Shown: one piece after another, positions 1 to 11,030 of the stretch
Position numbering within the stretch: the stretch's first letter is position 1
How the letters are laid out: each line of letters begins with the position of its first letter
NCBI GenBank assembly: GCA_033675265.1
Contig: JAUJYZ010001550.1
Location: 122,501-186,500, forward strand
Direction of reading: 5' to 3'
From: Actinostola sp. cb2023
Taxonomy: Eukaryota > Cnidaria > Anthozoa > Actiniaria > Actinostolidae
Length of the DNA stretch: 64,000 nt
Notes under the pieces: generated by a model
The model's input: only the letters and a program-made list of their open reading frames with translations
The model's database searches: none
What the model was told of the DNA's origin: nothing
Position numbers and translations under genes: made by a program

Positions 1-158
1 ATGGATTATTAAAGAGAACTCACCTTTTTCCTCAAATTCTCAAGAGACATTTCTGCGGAGGGAAAGTTGATCAGAAAACGTAGTTAGAGTTGTGTTCGTA
101 TGAGTGGGAAACCTGCAGTACGGATGCCACAGGGAACCCGCAGAGTAACTAATCTCAC

Positions 159-240
159 CTCTTGATTTTTTCTGTGCTATCTTGGGAGGGCTGGGAGGTG
201 GTTTTTCTGCTTGCTTTACTCGTATCTTGCTGCCAACCAT
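159..240 (-). CDS. candidate first coding exon of an unidentified gene leaving the left edge
   Basis: On the minus strand an ATG at 240 opens a short basic, proline-rich N-terminus (starting MVGSKIRVKQAEKPPPSPPK) that runs to a good splice donor: AAGAG at 163-159, then GTGAG. The frame stays open past the donor, but the consensus donor and the sudden change in composition suggest an exon of about 27 codons. The remainder of the gene would lie left of base 1. I do not recognise the family. A positively charged, proline-rich start fits many nuclear or RNA-binding proteins, but that is only a guess. An ATG at 282 in the same frame is an alternative start. Confidence 0.3.
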
Positions 241-400
241 GCCAGACGTGCTGTTGCTTTGTAAGCTTTTCACACGCTGCAAAGACGTTGGCTTTCTCTC
301 CTGATATTGGAATTCAAAACGTCTTACTCACCCTCGTCCCCAGGCCACTCAAATAATTACGCGACCTGTTTTGTGACGTCACTGGTTTCGGTCAGATCAC

Positions 401-503
401 CGTGTAGCAGCTACACAAAAGTCCTGGCTATTGTTCTATTGTCGTTCTATGTATTGTCTTTACATAAAAACACAATAGCCAGGGCAATTTGTGCAGCTAC
501 ACG
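401..503. repeat. hairpin repeat with 30-40-bp arms
   Basis: The arm at 401-436 (containing GTCCTGGCTATTGT) is repeated inverted at 470-503 (ACAATAGCCAGGGC), with the outer motif CGTGTAGC..GCTACACG. The loop is about 35 bp. This is the form of a tiny MITE or foldback. No clear target duplication was seen. Confidence 0.55.
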
Positions 504-1519
504 AAGACGACCTTGCCACAATTCCTTTCTATATTTTAACAATCGCCTCATTGGTTGGGATACCTGTGGCTGTTTCACTCAAATACAAAAATAGTTTCAA
601 AAATGTTGCATTTCGAATATTTTAAACTGATTGGGCGGAAAGTTAGATTTCTTGTCGACGTGCAACTTATTAAACGAGTTGGAGTCTGGAGACTAAAGAA
701 GACACCGACTTACCAAATATGGAAGTTTCGTTTCCAAATAAGGAATTGACCGCGGAAATATACATAGAGGTTATTACACGGGTAGTTGTGTAATACGGCT
801 GGATATTTTTACGAGTCGTGCCGTATTTTGACGAGCCGTATTCAACTGGGCATATCTCAGCCGCTATTTAACCGATTGCTCTCACATTTGGCATGTAAGC
901 TTCTTTCTTGATGTTCTTTCGAAATTGGGGATCGAAAGTTGATAAAGCGAAAATGTTCTTTTTATGACGTCATCACTTCGGTACTCTATAAGGTCGTTTT
1001 ATCACATCTTATACTACTGTCTTCACTTACCCATCGATTGTAATTACTTCTGGAAGGAATGTTATCTCGGTGACCATGACAACCACAGGCTTTTTTGTGA
1101 ACACAAGAAATCTCTTCGTGCTCTGACGAGGCGGGTGCTGGGTACACGGGAGAGTGTCGTGTTGGCGGCGGGGGAAGTTCTGGGAGGTTTTCGGTAATAT
1201 TGAAGGGTGGGCAATAAAACCTATAAAACAACGAGGTATGAGATTCATGTACTTTTACCCGCTGATATTGAAACACTAAATCATGACTACATTAGTCAAT
1301 GCGCCTGCTGACTGACAGTACAGCGGTGCCTCGCTAAGTACCTATTGTTCAGTGTAGCCATTGTCCCATCGCTAATAATCGCCTCTTTCAAGGCTGTCTG
1401 TCTATGGCGATAGAGAAAGTCAACGTGTGGAGCAGCTAATGTCCGTGAAAAGAAGGAATAATCGCTGATGTTCCTGTGAAATAATGAATCGAATATTAAA
1501 CGATTTGTAAACGATTATT
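504..1519. other. non-genic stretch
   Basis: Only short overlapping ORFs on both strands, without splice signals or recognisable products. A motif of the type TACGAGTCGTGCCGTATTTT appears near 810-840 as an imperfect local inverted repeat. Nothing else is supported. Confidence 0.5.
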
Positions 1520-1931
1520 ATCACCATCACCACGGCTACCATCACCATGGCTACCATCACCATGGATACCCTCACCATGGATACCCTCGCCATGGATACC
1601 CTCGCCATGGATACCCTCGCCATGGATACCCTCGCCACGGATACCCTCGCCACGGATACCCTCGCCACGGATACCATCGCCACGGCGCCACGGATACCAT
1701 TGCCACGGATACCATCGCCATGGATACCATCACCATGGCTACCATCACCATGGATACCCTCGCCACGGATACCCTCGCCACGGATACCATCGCCATGGAT
1801 ACCCTCGCCACGGATACCCTCGCCACGGATACCATCACCACGGATACCATCACCATGGATACCATCACCATGGATACTATCACCATGGATACCATCACCA
1901 TGGATACCATCACCATGGATACCATCACCAC
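1520..1931. repeat. 15-bp minisatellite, about 27 copies
   Basis: Tandem unit GGATACCMTCRCCAY with CTC/ATC, GCC/ACC and ATG/ACG variants. Because 15 is a multiple of 3, several frames on both strands stay open through the array (for example a PSPWI repeat on plus and a DGIHG repeat on minus). Those are frame artefacts of the repeat, not evidence of a gene. Confidence 0.9.
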
Positions 1932-1956
1932 TGTTCACAATTCATATTGCAATCTT

Positions 1957-2048
1957 TTGATTATCATCATAATAATAATCATCATCATCTAATTATCATC
2001 ACCAACGCCTGTCATGATCAATATATTACTATTATTATTATTATTAAT
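1957..2048. repeat. ATC/ATT trinucleotide microsatellites
   Basis: Interrupted runs of ATC and ATT repeats just after the 15-bp array, at about 1960-1992 and 2025-2047. Confidence 0.7.
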
Positions 2049-2479
2049 TTTTATAGCTCCATCACCACCATATACATACATATACTTTATCGAGTACTCC
2101 CCGTAGGGCTTTTAGTTACAATTTACAAGAAATAACTATTATTCAAAATGTTGATCAATTCCGTCATCATTATCAACTAACGCGTTGTCATGATACCGCA
2201 TCATCATTACTGTACTTCTTACTTGAAATGGAAGGACGTCAGATCGGCGTCGAATTTACCAGAAGCACTCTGTAGTTTCTGTAGTGTGTAAAACATGGTT
2301 TGTTAATTAATAATTTAGTGTATTAGACTGTCAACAGAGCTATGCAATGACTTGGGCGTGGCGCCCTTCGCGATCGTCTGTCTCCTCCCCCCTCCGACTT
2401 CTGCCTGACCTCTAGAGTGGTGGTATACGAGAAGTTCGCCGCACGCTTTGTCTCAATCAATTTGTCTTTGTTTAAAACC

Positions 2480-4527
2480 ATCTTGTAAGCGACCACCTTC
2501 ACTGACAACAAGGGTGGTCGCTTACGAGAGGTTCGACCGCGCGCTTTGATTTAAAATAATTCTCAATCATTTTGTTCTCTTGTAAGCGACCACATTGTCC
2601 GACAACAAGGGTGGTCGCTTACGAGAGATTCTTCGTTTAAAATCATTCTCAATCACTCCGCTCTCTTGTAAGCGACCACCTTGCCCGACCACAAGGGTGG
2701 TCGCTTACGAGAGGTTCTTCGTTTAAAATCATTCTCAATCACTCCGCTCTCTTGTAAGAGCGACCACCTTGCCCGACCACAAGGGTGGTCGCTTACGAGA
2801 GGTTCTTCGTTTAAAATCATTCTCAATCACTCCGCTCTCTTGTAAGCGACCACCTTGCCCGACCACAAGGGTGGTCGCTTACGAGAGGTTCTTCGTTTAA
2901 AATCATTCTCAAACACTCCGCTCTCTTGGTAGCGACCACCTTGCCTGACCAGAAGGGTGGTCGCTTACGAGAGGTTCTTCGTTTAAAATCATTCTCAATC
3001 ACTCCGCTCTCTTGTAAGAGCGACCACCTTGCCCGACCACAAGGGTGGTCGCTTACGAGAGGTTCTTCGTTTAAAATCATTCTCAATCACTCCGCTCTCT
3101 TGTAAGCGACCACCTTGCCCGACCACAAGGGTGGTCGCTTACGAGAGGTTCTTCGTTTAAAATCATTCTCAAACACTCCGCTCTCTTGGTAGCGACCACC
3201 TTGCCTGACCAGAAGGGTGGTCGCTTACGAGAGGTTCTTCGTTTAAAATCATTCTCAAACACTCCGCTCTCTTGGTAGCGACCACCTTGCCTGACCAGAA
3301 GGGTGGTCGCTTACGAGAGGTTCTTCGTTTAAAATCATTCTCAATCACTCCGCTCTCTTGTAAGCGACCACCTTGCCTGACCACAAGGGTGGTTGCTTAC
3401 GAGAGGTTCTTCGTTTAAAATCATTCTCAATCACTCCACTCTCTTGTAAGCGACCACCTTGCCCGACCACAAGGGTGGTCGCTTACGAGAGGTTCTTTGT
3501 TTAAAATCATTCTCAAACACTCCGCTCTCTTGGTAGCGACCACCTTGCCTGACAACAAGGGTGGTCGCTTACGAGAGGTTCTTCGTTTAAAATCATTCTC
3601 AAACACTACGCTCTCTTGGTAGCGACCACCTTGCCTGACAAGGGTGGTCGCTTACGAGAGGTTCTTCGTTTAAAATCATTCTCAAACACTCCGCTCTCTT
3701 GGTAGCGACCACCTTGCCTGACCAGAAGGGTGGTCGCTTACGAGAGGTTCTTCGTTTAAAATCATTCTCAATCACTCCGCTCTCTTGTAAGCGACCACCT
3801 TGCCTGACCACAAGGGGTGGTTGCTTACGAGAGGTTCTTCGTTTAAAATCATTCTCAATCACTCCGCTCTCTTGTAAGCGACCACCTTGCCTGACAACAA
3901 GGGTGGTCGCTTACGAGAGGTTCTTCGTTTAAAATCATTCTCAATCACTCCGCTCTCTTGTAAGCGACCACCTTGCCTGACCAGAAGGGTGGTCGCTTAC
4001 GAGAGGTTCTTCGTTTAAAATCATTCTCAATCACTCCGCTCTCTTGTAAGCGACCACCTTGCCCGACCACAAGGGTGGTCGCTTACGAGAGGTTCTTCGT
4101 TTAAAATCATTCTCAATCACTCCGCTCTCTTGTAAGCGACCACCTTGCCTGACCACAAGGGTGGTCGCTTACGAGAGGTTCTTCGTTTAAAATCATTCTC
4201 AAACACTCCGCTCTCTTGGTAGCGACCACCTTGCCTGACCAGAAGGGTGGTCGCTTACGAGAGGTTCTTCGTTTAAAATCATTCTCAATCACTCCGCTCT
4301 CTTGTAAGCGACCACCTTGCCCGACCACAAGGGTGGTCGCTTACGAGAGGTTCTTCGTTTAAAATCATTCTCAATCACTCTGCTCTCTTGTAAGCGACCA
4401 CCTTGCCTGACAACAAGGGTGGTCGCTTACGAGAGGTTCTTCGTTTAAAATCATTCTCAATCACTCCGCTCTCTTGTAAGCGACCACCTTGCCTGACAAC
4501 AAGGGTGGTCGCTTACGAGAGGTTCGA
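2480..4527. repeat. satellite array of about 24 palindromic monomers, period about 86 bp
   Basis: Each monomer has a near-perfect dyad: GTAAGCGACCACCTTG, a short loop around CCGACCA, then CAAGGGTGGTCGCTTAC. The dyad is followed by a conserved AT-rich linker containing TTCTTCGTTTAAAATCATTC and ACTCCGCTCTCTTG. Counting the right arm gives 24 copies between about 2509 and 4500, spaced 84-88 bp. Two main monomer classes alternate irregularly: TTGTAAGCG with CCCGACCAC, and TTGGTAGCG with CCTGACCAG. Copy 1 diverges in its linker (GGTTCGACCGCGCG), which may mark the older edge. The repeated short minus-strand ORFs here are by-products of the array. Confidence 0.93.
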
Positions 4528-4738
4528 CCAATGGTACGTACCAAGAGTCTAGGATTGGGGTTCGGTATGCTCCAACCTTTATTATCATTCATATGCATAG
4601 CAGACTTAAACTTTAACTGAAGATCATGTGTCTTGACACCAGCAATCGACGTATGGTAGTTGTCATGACTACGGAAAGAAACAGACATCAGCTCTAGTTG
4701 CTATGGCAACCTTGTTCTATATTGTTCACTACTACTGA

Positions 4739-4979
4739 CAATACTCCAGTTTCGAGTTGTTTACGCACCGCTGTACTCCTTGACAAAAGACGCGTTTGCT
4801 CAGGCTTAGCCTCAATCCAGAGGAATTAAAAATGGTTTCTATTATTGAATGTCAACACTTTTTTCGCGTTCTCGTCGGTATTTGTGCATAATTTACACTG
4901 AATTGAGATCAAGTCTGGGCAAATGCGTCTTTTGTCAAGGAGTACAGCGGTGTCTAAACAACTCGAAACTGGGGTATTG
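4739..4979. mobile_element. foldback MITE, about 240 bp
   Basis: Arms of about 62 bp: CAATACTCCAGTTTCGAG at the left is matched inverted by CTCGAAACTGGGGTATTG at the right. The arms also share CTGTACTCCTTGACAAAAG and its complement. The loop is about 115 bp. No flanking duplication was seen. Confidence 0.65.
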
Positions 4980-5303
4980 GATGTTAAATTCATAACCGCG
5001 TAGTGCGTGGTGAAATTGTTAGAATGACTTTGAAATTTCCCCTTTTCTTTATAGCTTTCTATTCTTATCAACTATCAACTATCCTTATAAGGAGAATTAA
5101 ATATTTGGAATACATATCGCTCGCGCTACGATCGATGACGAAGACGTATCGATTAGGTGCCTGGGCGCGTGCACAGGTTGCGCAATAACTGAGGTCTGAA
5201 AAACGTCACAAAGGACTTCACATGTTTATCCCTGCTATAAAGATACCCATAAAGTTCTTCTGAGTGCTAGCCCTAGAAAGAAAGGAGAAAAAGAAAAAAT
5301 ATC

Positions 5304-5393
5304 TGACCCCGATGAGATTCCAACCCACGACCCACTACCTTCGGCCGAACTGATCGATTATCACTGATGCTCTACCAGCTGAGCTACGAGGCC
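5304..5393 (-). pseudogene. degenerate tRNA-like sequence (tRNA-derived SINE head or pseudo-tRNA)
   Basis: Read on minus, the 5' arm GGCCTCG can pair with CGGGGTC at the 3' end (two wobbles). A D-arm TAGCTCAGCTGGTAGAGC matches the pol III A box. A T-arm GTGGG-TTGGAAT-CTCAT has the usual TTC of the loop changed to TTG. The middle is too long (about 90 nt overall) and no good anticodon stem forms, so a functional tRNA is unlikely. The form fits a tRNA-derived SINE head or a decayed tRNA. Confidence 0.5.
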
Positions 5394-5402
5394 AAACTGG
5401 AA

Positions 5403-6667
5403 GTAGGGTGTGGGTTATTAGGATAGAAATTCGTGGCAGATAACAAGTACGCGATACTAGTATCGTTTATCCCTGCTTTATCATAAGTAAGCAGAAATCT
5501 GTGTTTGGACAACATTCAGTTTGAACCGAACATCGAACTGTCAAACGTTATGAAATGGAGGCGTCGGTTCAACATATTCAGGCAATGCGACGGGGCCTTT
5601 CCATAGTATTAACGGGAACCGCGGAAGCGCCACGCAACCTCTTCATAGGAGGCTACTTCCATAGTAGTGTGAGGTGGATTCGCTATTACGTTGAGTGAGT
5701 TTCCAACAGAGAATGAAAAAAAAGACAATGTTACAACGATTTAAATGTGTTCCTCGTAAGGTGACCACGTAAGGCATAGTTTAACTATGCGTAAGGTAAT
5801 CAACAAATGTGTAGCATGAAACTTTAACACCGTGTAAAAAGGCACTAAATTTACTGACGTTTTGGACGTTAGTCCTTCGTCGGGGGAAAAGAGGTAATTA
5901 TCAAGGATAGATATTGACAACGAAAAAAAAAAGTGTTGTATTTTCACTAAAATGATCGCCTATTACTTCGTTCGATTAAACAAGATTGTAAAATTATAAT
6001 TTTCAAATGCGACAAATGCGGGTGGATTCGAAGCGCGCAAAGCATAATGGTCTATGATGGGCCTTTATTAAAGAAAGACGAGAAATGCAAACAAAGAGTG
6101 AAACACAGTGGCGAAAGAAAGGAAAAAGATTCAAATGAAGAATTCTGTTCTACCTGGTTTCCTGGATATCATGTGAAGGATGCTCATCTTGGCATCATGT
6201 TTAATAGTTGTGTTGGACTAATTCATACACGCGTACGTATTCCAAACAAGTGGCTGTTTACTTGCTGAAGCAGGGTTAAGTTTTAATAAAGTTTTATTAA
6301 CAGTGGAACTCTTCCATGTTTTGATGATTTGACTCTAGATCCCAGGGTGGGGAAGTTTGCTTTTAAATTTTGTCCCGTGGTACGGCTACTTTGATACAGA
6401 AAATCGCTCCCCACGTCGTCCCGGTGTACCACCCCTCGGGCTTAACAAACATTGATAGGTGCATTGTACTTTTAAAAAGTTTTCATATATATTTAGGCGA
6501 AGTCAAATAAATAAATAAACACCACTTCATCAAAGTTGAGTTCAACGATCTTATATACAGAACATTGTTAAATTATTATTAAATTAATGTTAATATGTAA
6601 TTACTAGTAACGATCAATGCTGTTGATATGATTGTTATTAATTAAAAACTGTTGAGTGTTGTTGTTC
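5403..6667. other. non-genic stretch
   Basis: No supported gene. Short ORFs only, including one at 5741-5947 (minus) whose sequence around TGACGTTTTGGACGTTAG looks like interspersed-repeat debris, and one at 6047-6268 (plus) with no recognisable domain. Confidence 0.5.
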
Positions 6668-6724
6668 ATACAAAGTTTAATTGAAAACAATTGTGGCACA
6701 ATTGTTTTCAATTAAATTTTGTAT
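6668..6724. repeat. AT-rich perfect-type hairpin
   Basis: TTTAATTGAAAACAATTGTG and its near-exact inverse (CACAATTGTTTTCAATTAAA) lie back to back with almost no loop. A cruciform-capable palindrome of about 25 bp per arm. Confidence 0.7.
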
Positions 6725-6937
6725 TAAAATACATTTCTGATTTAAATTAGCATTATATAATAAGAACCAAAGAACAAGTTCCAGCAGATAGTTCAAACAT
6801 ACTAGTTCAAACAGAGGAATCAATCCAACTACATATTACATACATATATTACAATCATATTATTCTTTCTTTGCACTTTTGCACACATTGCTTGTACATT
6901 TCAAAACTGCAGTACCTACATGTAGTACGTTATAGAC

Positions 6938-7366
6938 CCGGGGGGGGGGGAGGGGGGGGGGACTCCCTTATAAAAGGGGGTAGGGATGCTCGTCGGAAAT
7001 TTTGAAAATGACCCCTAAAAGGGACCGGAGTCTTGTCTTGGTGGGCGTGGCAGCGAATATTTTTACCCCTAAAAGGGACCAATTTAAAAAGTCATCTTAA
7101 TAGTATAAAAAACACTAGCATCAAACGCCTTCCACAATTACAAGTTTTAGACAACGTTGTCATATAAATCTTTAAGCTATTTTTAAAGAACGTTTTTAAA
7201 TATCGCTGTTGATTGAATACCCTAAAAGGGACCGGAAAACTCTATTGGTGGTCATTTTTATTTCTGACACCCTAAGTGGGACCAAAACACGAAAAAAAAA
7301 CCCTAAAAGGGACGACGAGCATCCCCGCCACTTTGGTATCGGAGTCCCCCCCCCCCCTCCCCCGGG
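6938..7366. mobile_element. G/C-run-ended MITE with 8-9-bp target duplication
   Basis: The same bases GTTATAGAC flank both ends (6929-6937 and 7367-7375). Inside, the termini are inverted: CCGGGGGGGG..ACTCC at the left and GGAGTCCCCC..CCCGG at the right. The shared subterminal word GATGCTCGTCG is also inverted. CCCTAAAAGGGACC recurs several times internally. An 8-9-bp duplication fits hAT-like or Mutator-like mobilisation. Confidence 0.8.
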
Positions 7367-7508
7367 GTTATAGACTACGGTTTTTTTTGGTTTATTTACA
7401 GTAGCCACATGCAGTCCTTGACTGCCTATTTTTAAATCATATACTGAATCGTCATTATCTAATATACTCCGTATCTATCATTGCGATATAATCATTATCT
7501 TCACTTCA

Positions 7509-7835
7509 TCGACTTTCTCCGTATAATAATCACTATATTGCTTGTTCACGCTGACTATTGTTGTTGTAAATTGCTGTTGTTGATGTTGTTGTCTTTTCAG
7601 TACGTCTGTTTACGAATGACATTCTGTGGATTTCATACTTTTCTGAGGTGATATCCTGAACAGTTGTCGACTGACTTTCTCCGTATAATCACTTGTGCAT
7701 GTTCACCCGGCTGTCTATTATTGCCGGTTGACATTGTCAGTAATTGTTGTTAATTGTCTCTTTCTCTGTTTACGAATGACATTCTGTATTGGATCTCATA
7801 CTCAGCTTCTCTGAGGTGATATCCTGATGACAAGT
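7509..7835. repeat. two-copy tandem repeat of about 160 bp downstream of the GPCR gene
   Basis: Two diverged copies start at about 7509 and 7672. Both contain GACTTTCTCCGTATAAT, TTTACGAATGACATTCTGT and TCTGAGGTGATATCCTGA. They lie just past the stop codon of the minus-strand GPCR and so may be part of its 3' UTR. Confidence 0.6.
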
Positions 7836-7897
7836 TGTTGGCTAAATTAAAAGCAGTTACAACTTCGTGAGGGCACCTTCTCTACGTACCAACCACT

Positions 7898-8884
7898 TCA
7901 GTTAACTGGTCTTGTACTTCTTACTGCACTGCTCATCTGAGTATCTGGCACAGACTCTCCACTTGTGCTGTAATAGTTTCCAGGTAACAGATCAAACAAC
8001 AACCCTTTGAAAGCCTGACGGTATTGTCTGTTGAAAAACCCATAGATGACGGGATTGTTAGCGTGGTTTGTGAAGAGCAAATTCATGGAGACAACATCGA
8101 CCCACAATGAGATTTTGTAAGTTGGAAGAACCATCTCTATCAAGTTAACAGTCGCTGGTGGAATGAAGCAAACTAAATACGCCACGATGATGATGATGAG
8201 TGTCTTGGTGATTCGTATTTCCTCAACGTTCATGTTGCCGCTGGTTCCCATCGCTTGGACTCGGTTCTGGTGCTGTCGTACTTGGATGAGGATCTTGTAG
8301 CAACAAAATGTGATAACAGCCAAGGGGCCCGGAACAGAAAGTGCCATCAAGGAGATTGAATAAGCCACGGATGTACTGAAGTAGAACATGCACGTAGCTT
8401 TGTTGGACTGGAATTCGTACTTGGACCATCCAAGAAGGGGTGGCATCGCAAGAGCAAGCGAGGAGACCCAGATGAAGGTTATCATGATGATAAGATTTAG
8501 TTTGGTGAAGACCTTTCGGTATAGGTTGGACTTGACCACCATGAAGTAACGGTTCACACTTATCGCCATCAAACTGAACGCTGAAGTATTGATAAACTGC
8601 GTTGTCACAAATCCATGCAACGTGCACATCACATCTCCAAAAATCCACTCTCCATAAGATGCGGCAGTAATGAGCATAAATATCATGTTCAGGGACTCCA
8701 ACATATCGGCACAAGCCATGGACACTATCAGACTCTTGCCTCGCGTCTTTATTCTTGTTCCTTGTACGCTTACAATAATGACAAGGATGTTACCAAAGAC
8801 TCCGATGAAGATGATGATACTCAGCCAACATCCCATGACGACGACACTCGATAACGTCCAGTCTCCAGTGCTGTTTGAAGCCAT
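7898..8884 (-). CDS. class A (rhodopsin-like) GPCR, melatonin-receptor/opsin-like, intronless
   Basis: A 328-residue seven-TM receptor of the plasma membrane, complete from the ATG at 8884 to the stop, in one exon. Visible landmarks: N-glycosylation site NST at 4-6; TM1 with GN at 31-32; TM2 Asp60; Cys87 before TM3 and Cys165 in extracellular loop 2 (the conserved disulphide); NRY at 111-113 in place of DRY; TM4 Trp139; PPLLGW at 148-153; TM5 Pro185/187; TM6 CFIPP at 239-243; NPVIY at 277-281. The NRY variant is known from melatonin receptors, and the TM7 region resembles both opsins and melatonin receptors. The retinal-binding lysine of opsins (six residues before the NPxxY Asn) is Phe271 here, so it is not a retinal opsin. 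Ligand unknown; a G-protein-coupled role is inferred from fold alone. The C-tail is short and has no obvious palmitoylation cysteine. Confidence 0.92.
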   Translation of the reverse strand: MASNSTGDWTLSSVVVMGCWLSIIIFIGVFGNILVIIVSVQGTRIKTRGKSLIVSMACADMLESLNMIFMLITAASYGEWIFGDVMCTLHGFVTTQFINTSAFSLMAISVNRYFMVVKSNLYRKVFTKLNLIIMITFIWVSSLALAMPPLLGWSKYEFQSNKATCMFYFSTSVAYSISLMALSVPGPLAVITFCCYKILIQVRQHQNRVQAMGTSGNMNVEEIRITKTLIIIIVAYLVCFIPPATVNLIEMVLPTYKISLWVDVVSMNLLFTNHANNPVIYGFFNRQYRQAFKGLLFDLLPGNYYSTSGESVPDTQMSSAVRSTRPVN

Positions 8885-9561
8885 TGTACTTACTACTGAC
8901 CGTTAATTCTTCGTGATCTTTACACCTTCTTGTGTAAATCTTCATTGTTTAGCGCTGTCTTCTTCTGCAGGACTTAACTAATTACAATTTCGTCACCATA
9001 GTTACCTTAACAGACTCTTCCTGATTAGTTTTTTTTTAATGATCTGTAATTCTGTTGATATACAATACAGAATTTTGGTAGCCGAATTTGAAGCAATAAT
9101 TCCGTCGATTAAAGCTATGGCTTAGACTGAATCGGTGTTCTAATGCTTAGTAAACGAGAGAGAGCATTAACGTGCGATAGCAATGCGAGAAAATGAACAT
9201 AATGACACTAGAACAAAATTGTGAAGGTCATGCTGTTCGGAAAAAGTCCATTTTCGACAAGGTCTAACTCGAGTTTCATTTCGAAATGCTAATGTTCAGT
9301 TGTCACTGCGCAAACATCTTTTAATTAAAATAGCTTTATTGTATGTCGAACGTTGCATAATAATAATAATAATAATAATAATACCACACATAATAATAGT
9401 ATTCACACTGCATGGGACATTTAGGTAACCTAGCTCCCAACAAAAATCAATTTCATAGGTTTATATATATTGCAAACAGATTACAAAAATCGCAAAATGC
9501 CGACCCTGCCTTAACAGAGGTACTTGAGAACTATATGGTCTACAGATAATTTGAAACAATA
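8885..9561. other. upstream region of the GPCR; AAT microsatellite
   Basis: Presumed 5' flank of the minus-strand receptor. An AAT trinucleotide run lies at about 9357-9384. No TATA box or other clear core promoter element was identified. Confidence 0.45.
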
Positions 9562-9911
9562 GAGTGATTCCAATAAACCTGGGCATTACTAACTACACCA
9601 ATACAATCAATCAAAGCTTTTATTTTACAACGGAGTCTCTTCAATACAATATGATTGGTCTCCCAGAGAGCCGTATATATATAGATATAAATAATAGTTT
9701 ACAATAAGTTAAAAAGTTTCTATTTACATATCATATATTATTAATAATAAATTACATGTATTATCAAAGTACAACTTATATATAATGAAATATAATATTA
9801 ATTTTATAAATACACACTATTAGACACTCACTCTTTTGTTTTCTTTTGTTTCTTTGCACCTAATAAACACTGACAGCTAATTAGTAGTGCCCAGGTTTAT
9901 TGGAATCACTC
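9562..9911. mobile_element. TA-flanked MITE with GAGTGATTCC termini
   Basis: Terminal inverted repeats of about 30 bp: GAGTGATTCCAATAAACC at the left and its inverse GGTTTATTGGAATCACTC at the right, each followed inward by the word for CTGGGCA(T/C)TACT. TA dinucleotides border both ends, which fits a Tc1/mariner-type target duplication. The inner side of the left terminus (AGTTAGTAATGCCCAGG on the complement) reappears as solo copies at about 53478-53510 and 61937-61968. Confidence 0.78.
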
Positions 9912-10572
9912 TATCAACAACCAGGCAACAACGAAGAGAATTATGATGATATTTTAGATGATCACACTATTATTCTGGATGAGATTACTGTCAGTAAATG
10001 TTATTTTTCACGATTAAATGATTTGCATGCTGTCAGAAAACCACAGGTAGCTCAAGCTCTTGTTGAGAGAGAAGACGAAGAGGTGGGATTAAAATCACCT
10101 AAAAAGACCACCAAATCACCAGGAAACATTCAAATATACAATAAAACACGAATACACAGGTAAACGAAGACAAATATTGCCATTTATTTCGAAAATTTTA
10201 CGATTTAAATTTCACAAATTCTCTCTAAACAAGTCTTCATGGATTCTTGATTCATTTGATTCTTTTTTGTGTTCGCGCGTGTCAGTCAGTGTTTTTATTT
10301 TTCCTCTTGATTTCAACAACCATTATATTTCAGGAACAAAATTAAATATCAATGCCCAGATCAGTTTGAAATTAATATATTGCCGATCGATGAAGTTTCC
10401 GGACTGAGAAAAATATTGTAAGATATATTGTTTTACGAAGGATTGCAGTTGCCATCGACCAATTCCTTTTTTTACTCTTAAATAGAAGCACATAACTTCT
10501 GGTCAATGTATGTCATTAAGGTTGTCCACCTCGGAAAAGCACATTTGCGCGCACATTTACACATTCGTCCGC
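9912..10572. other. unresolved stretch with a short ORF
   Basis: An ORF spans 9900-10163 (plus) but its ATG lies inside the MITE terminus, and no domain or convincing splice context is visible, so it is not called as a gene. The rest is low-complexity AT-rich DNA. Confidence 0.4.
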
Positions 10573-11030
10573 TCAAAATTACATACTCCGAAGAAATTTT
10601 CCATATAGAGCTAATATGGGAAAACTGGTTTTTCGTAATTTCTAGCCATTCTATTTGTTGTGGCTGCTCAGAATCTTTTGCAAACGTATTTTTTGAGGAG
10701 AGCGAAGACTTTGACGCAAAGAAATCTCGAAAATAAACCGATTCTGAAAAAGTCCTCTCAAAATTACATAACGTAGAAATTTTCCATATAGAGCTAATAT
10801 GTTTTTTCGTAATTTCTAGCCATTCTATTTGTTGTGGCTGTACGGAATCTTTTGCAAACCTATTATTTGAGGAAAGCCAAGACTTTGACGCAAAGAAATC
10901 TCGAAAATAAACCGATTCTGAAAAAGTCCTCTCAAAATTACATAACGTAGAAATTTTCCATATAGAGCTAATATGGGAAAACTGGTTTTTCGTAATTTCT
11001 AGCCATTCTATTTGTTGTGGCTGCTCTAAA
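10573..11030. repeat. 2.5-copy tandem repeat, period about 180 bp
   Basis: Copies start near 10573, 10757 and 10935 (the last truncated). Each has CTCAAAATTACATA, TTTTCCATATAGAGCTAATA, CTAGCCATTCTATTTGTTG and, in the first two, GACTTTGACGCAAAGAAATC. Copy 2 lacks the short word GGGAAAACTGG present in copies 1 and 3. Confidence 0.85.

Noticed and set aside
1420..1960. Long Gly/His/Asp-rich and Pro/Ser/Trp-rich proteins over the 15-bp array
   Set aside because: Open in several frames on both strands because the unit is a multiple of 3; no start or splice context.
2480..4527. CRISPR array
   Set aside because: Regular spacing and palindromic repeats, but the intervals are as conserved as the repeats, no spacers vary, no cas genes exist and the DNA is eukaryotic.
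7898..8884. Opsin
   Set aside because: The retinal-binding lysine position is phenylalanine, and DRY is NRY.
8223..8906. Other ORFs overlapping the receptor gene
   Set aside because: Shadow frames of a clear seven-TM coding sequence.
9900..10163. 87-residue acidic protein
   Set aside because: The start codon lies in a MITE terminus and there is no domain, promoter or splice evidence.
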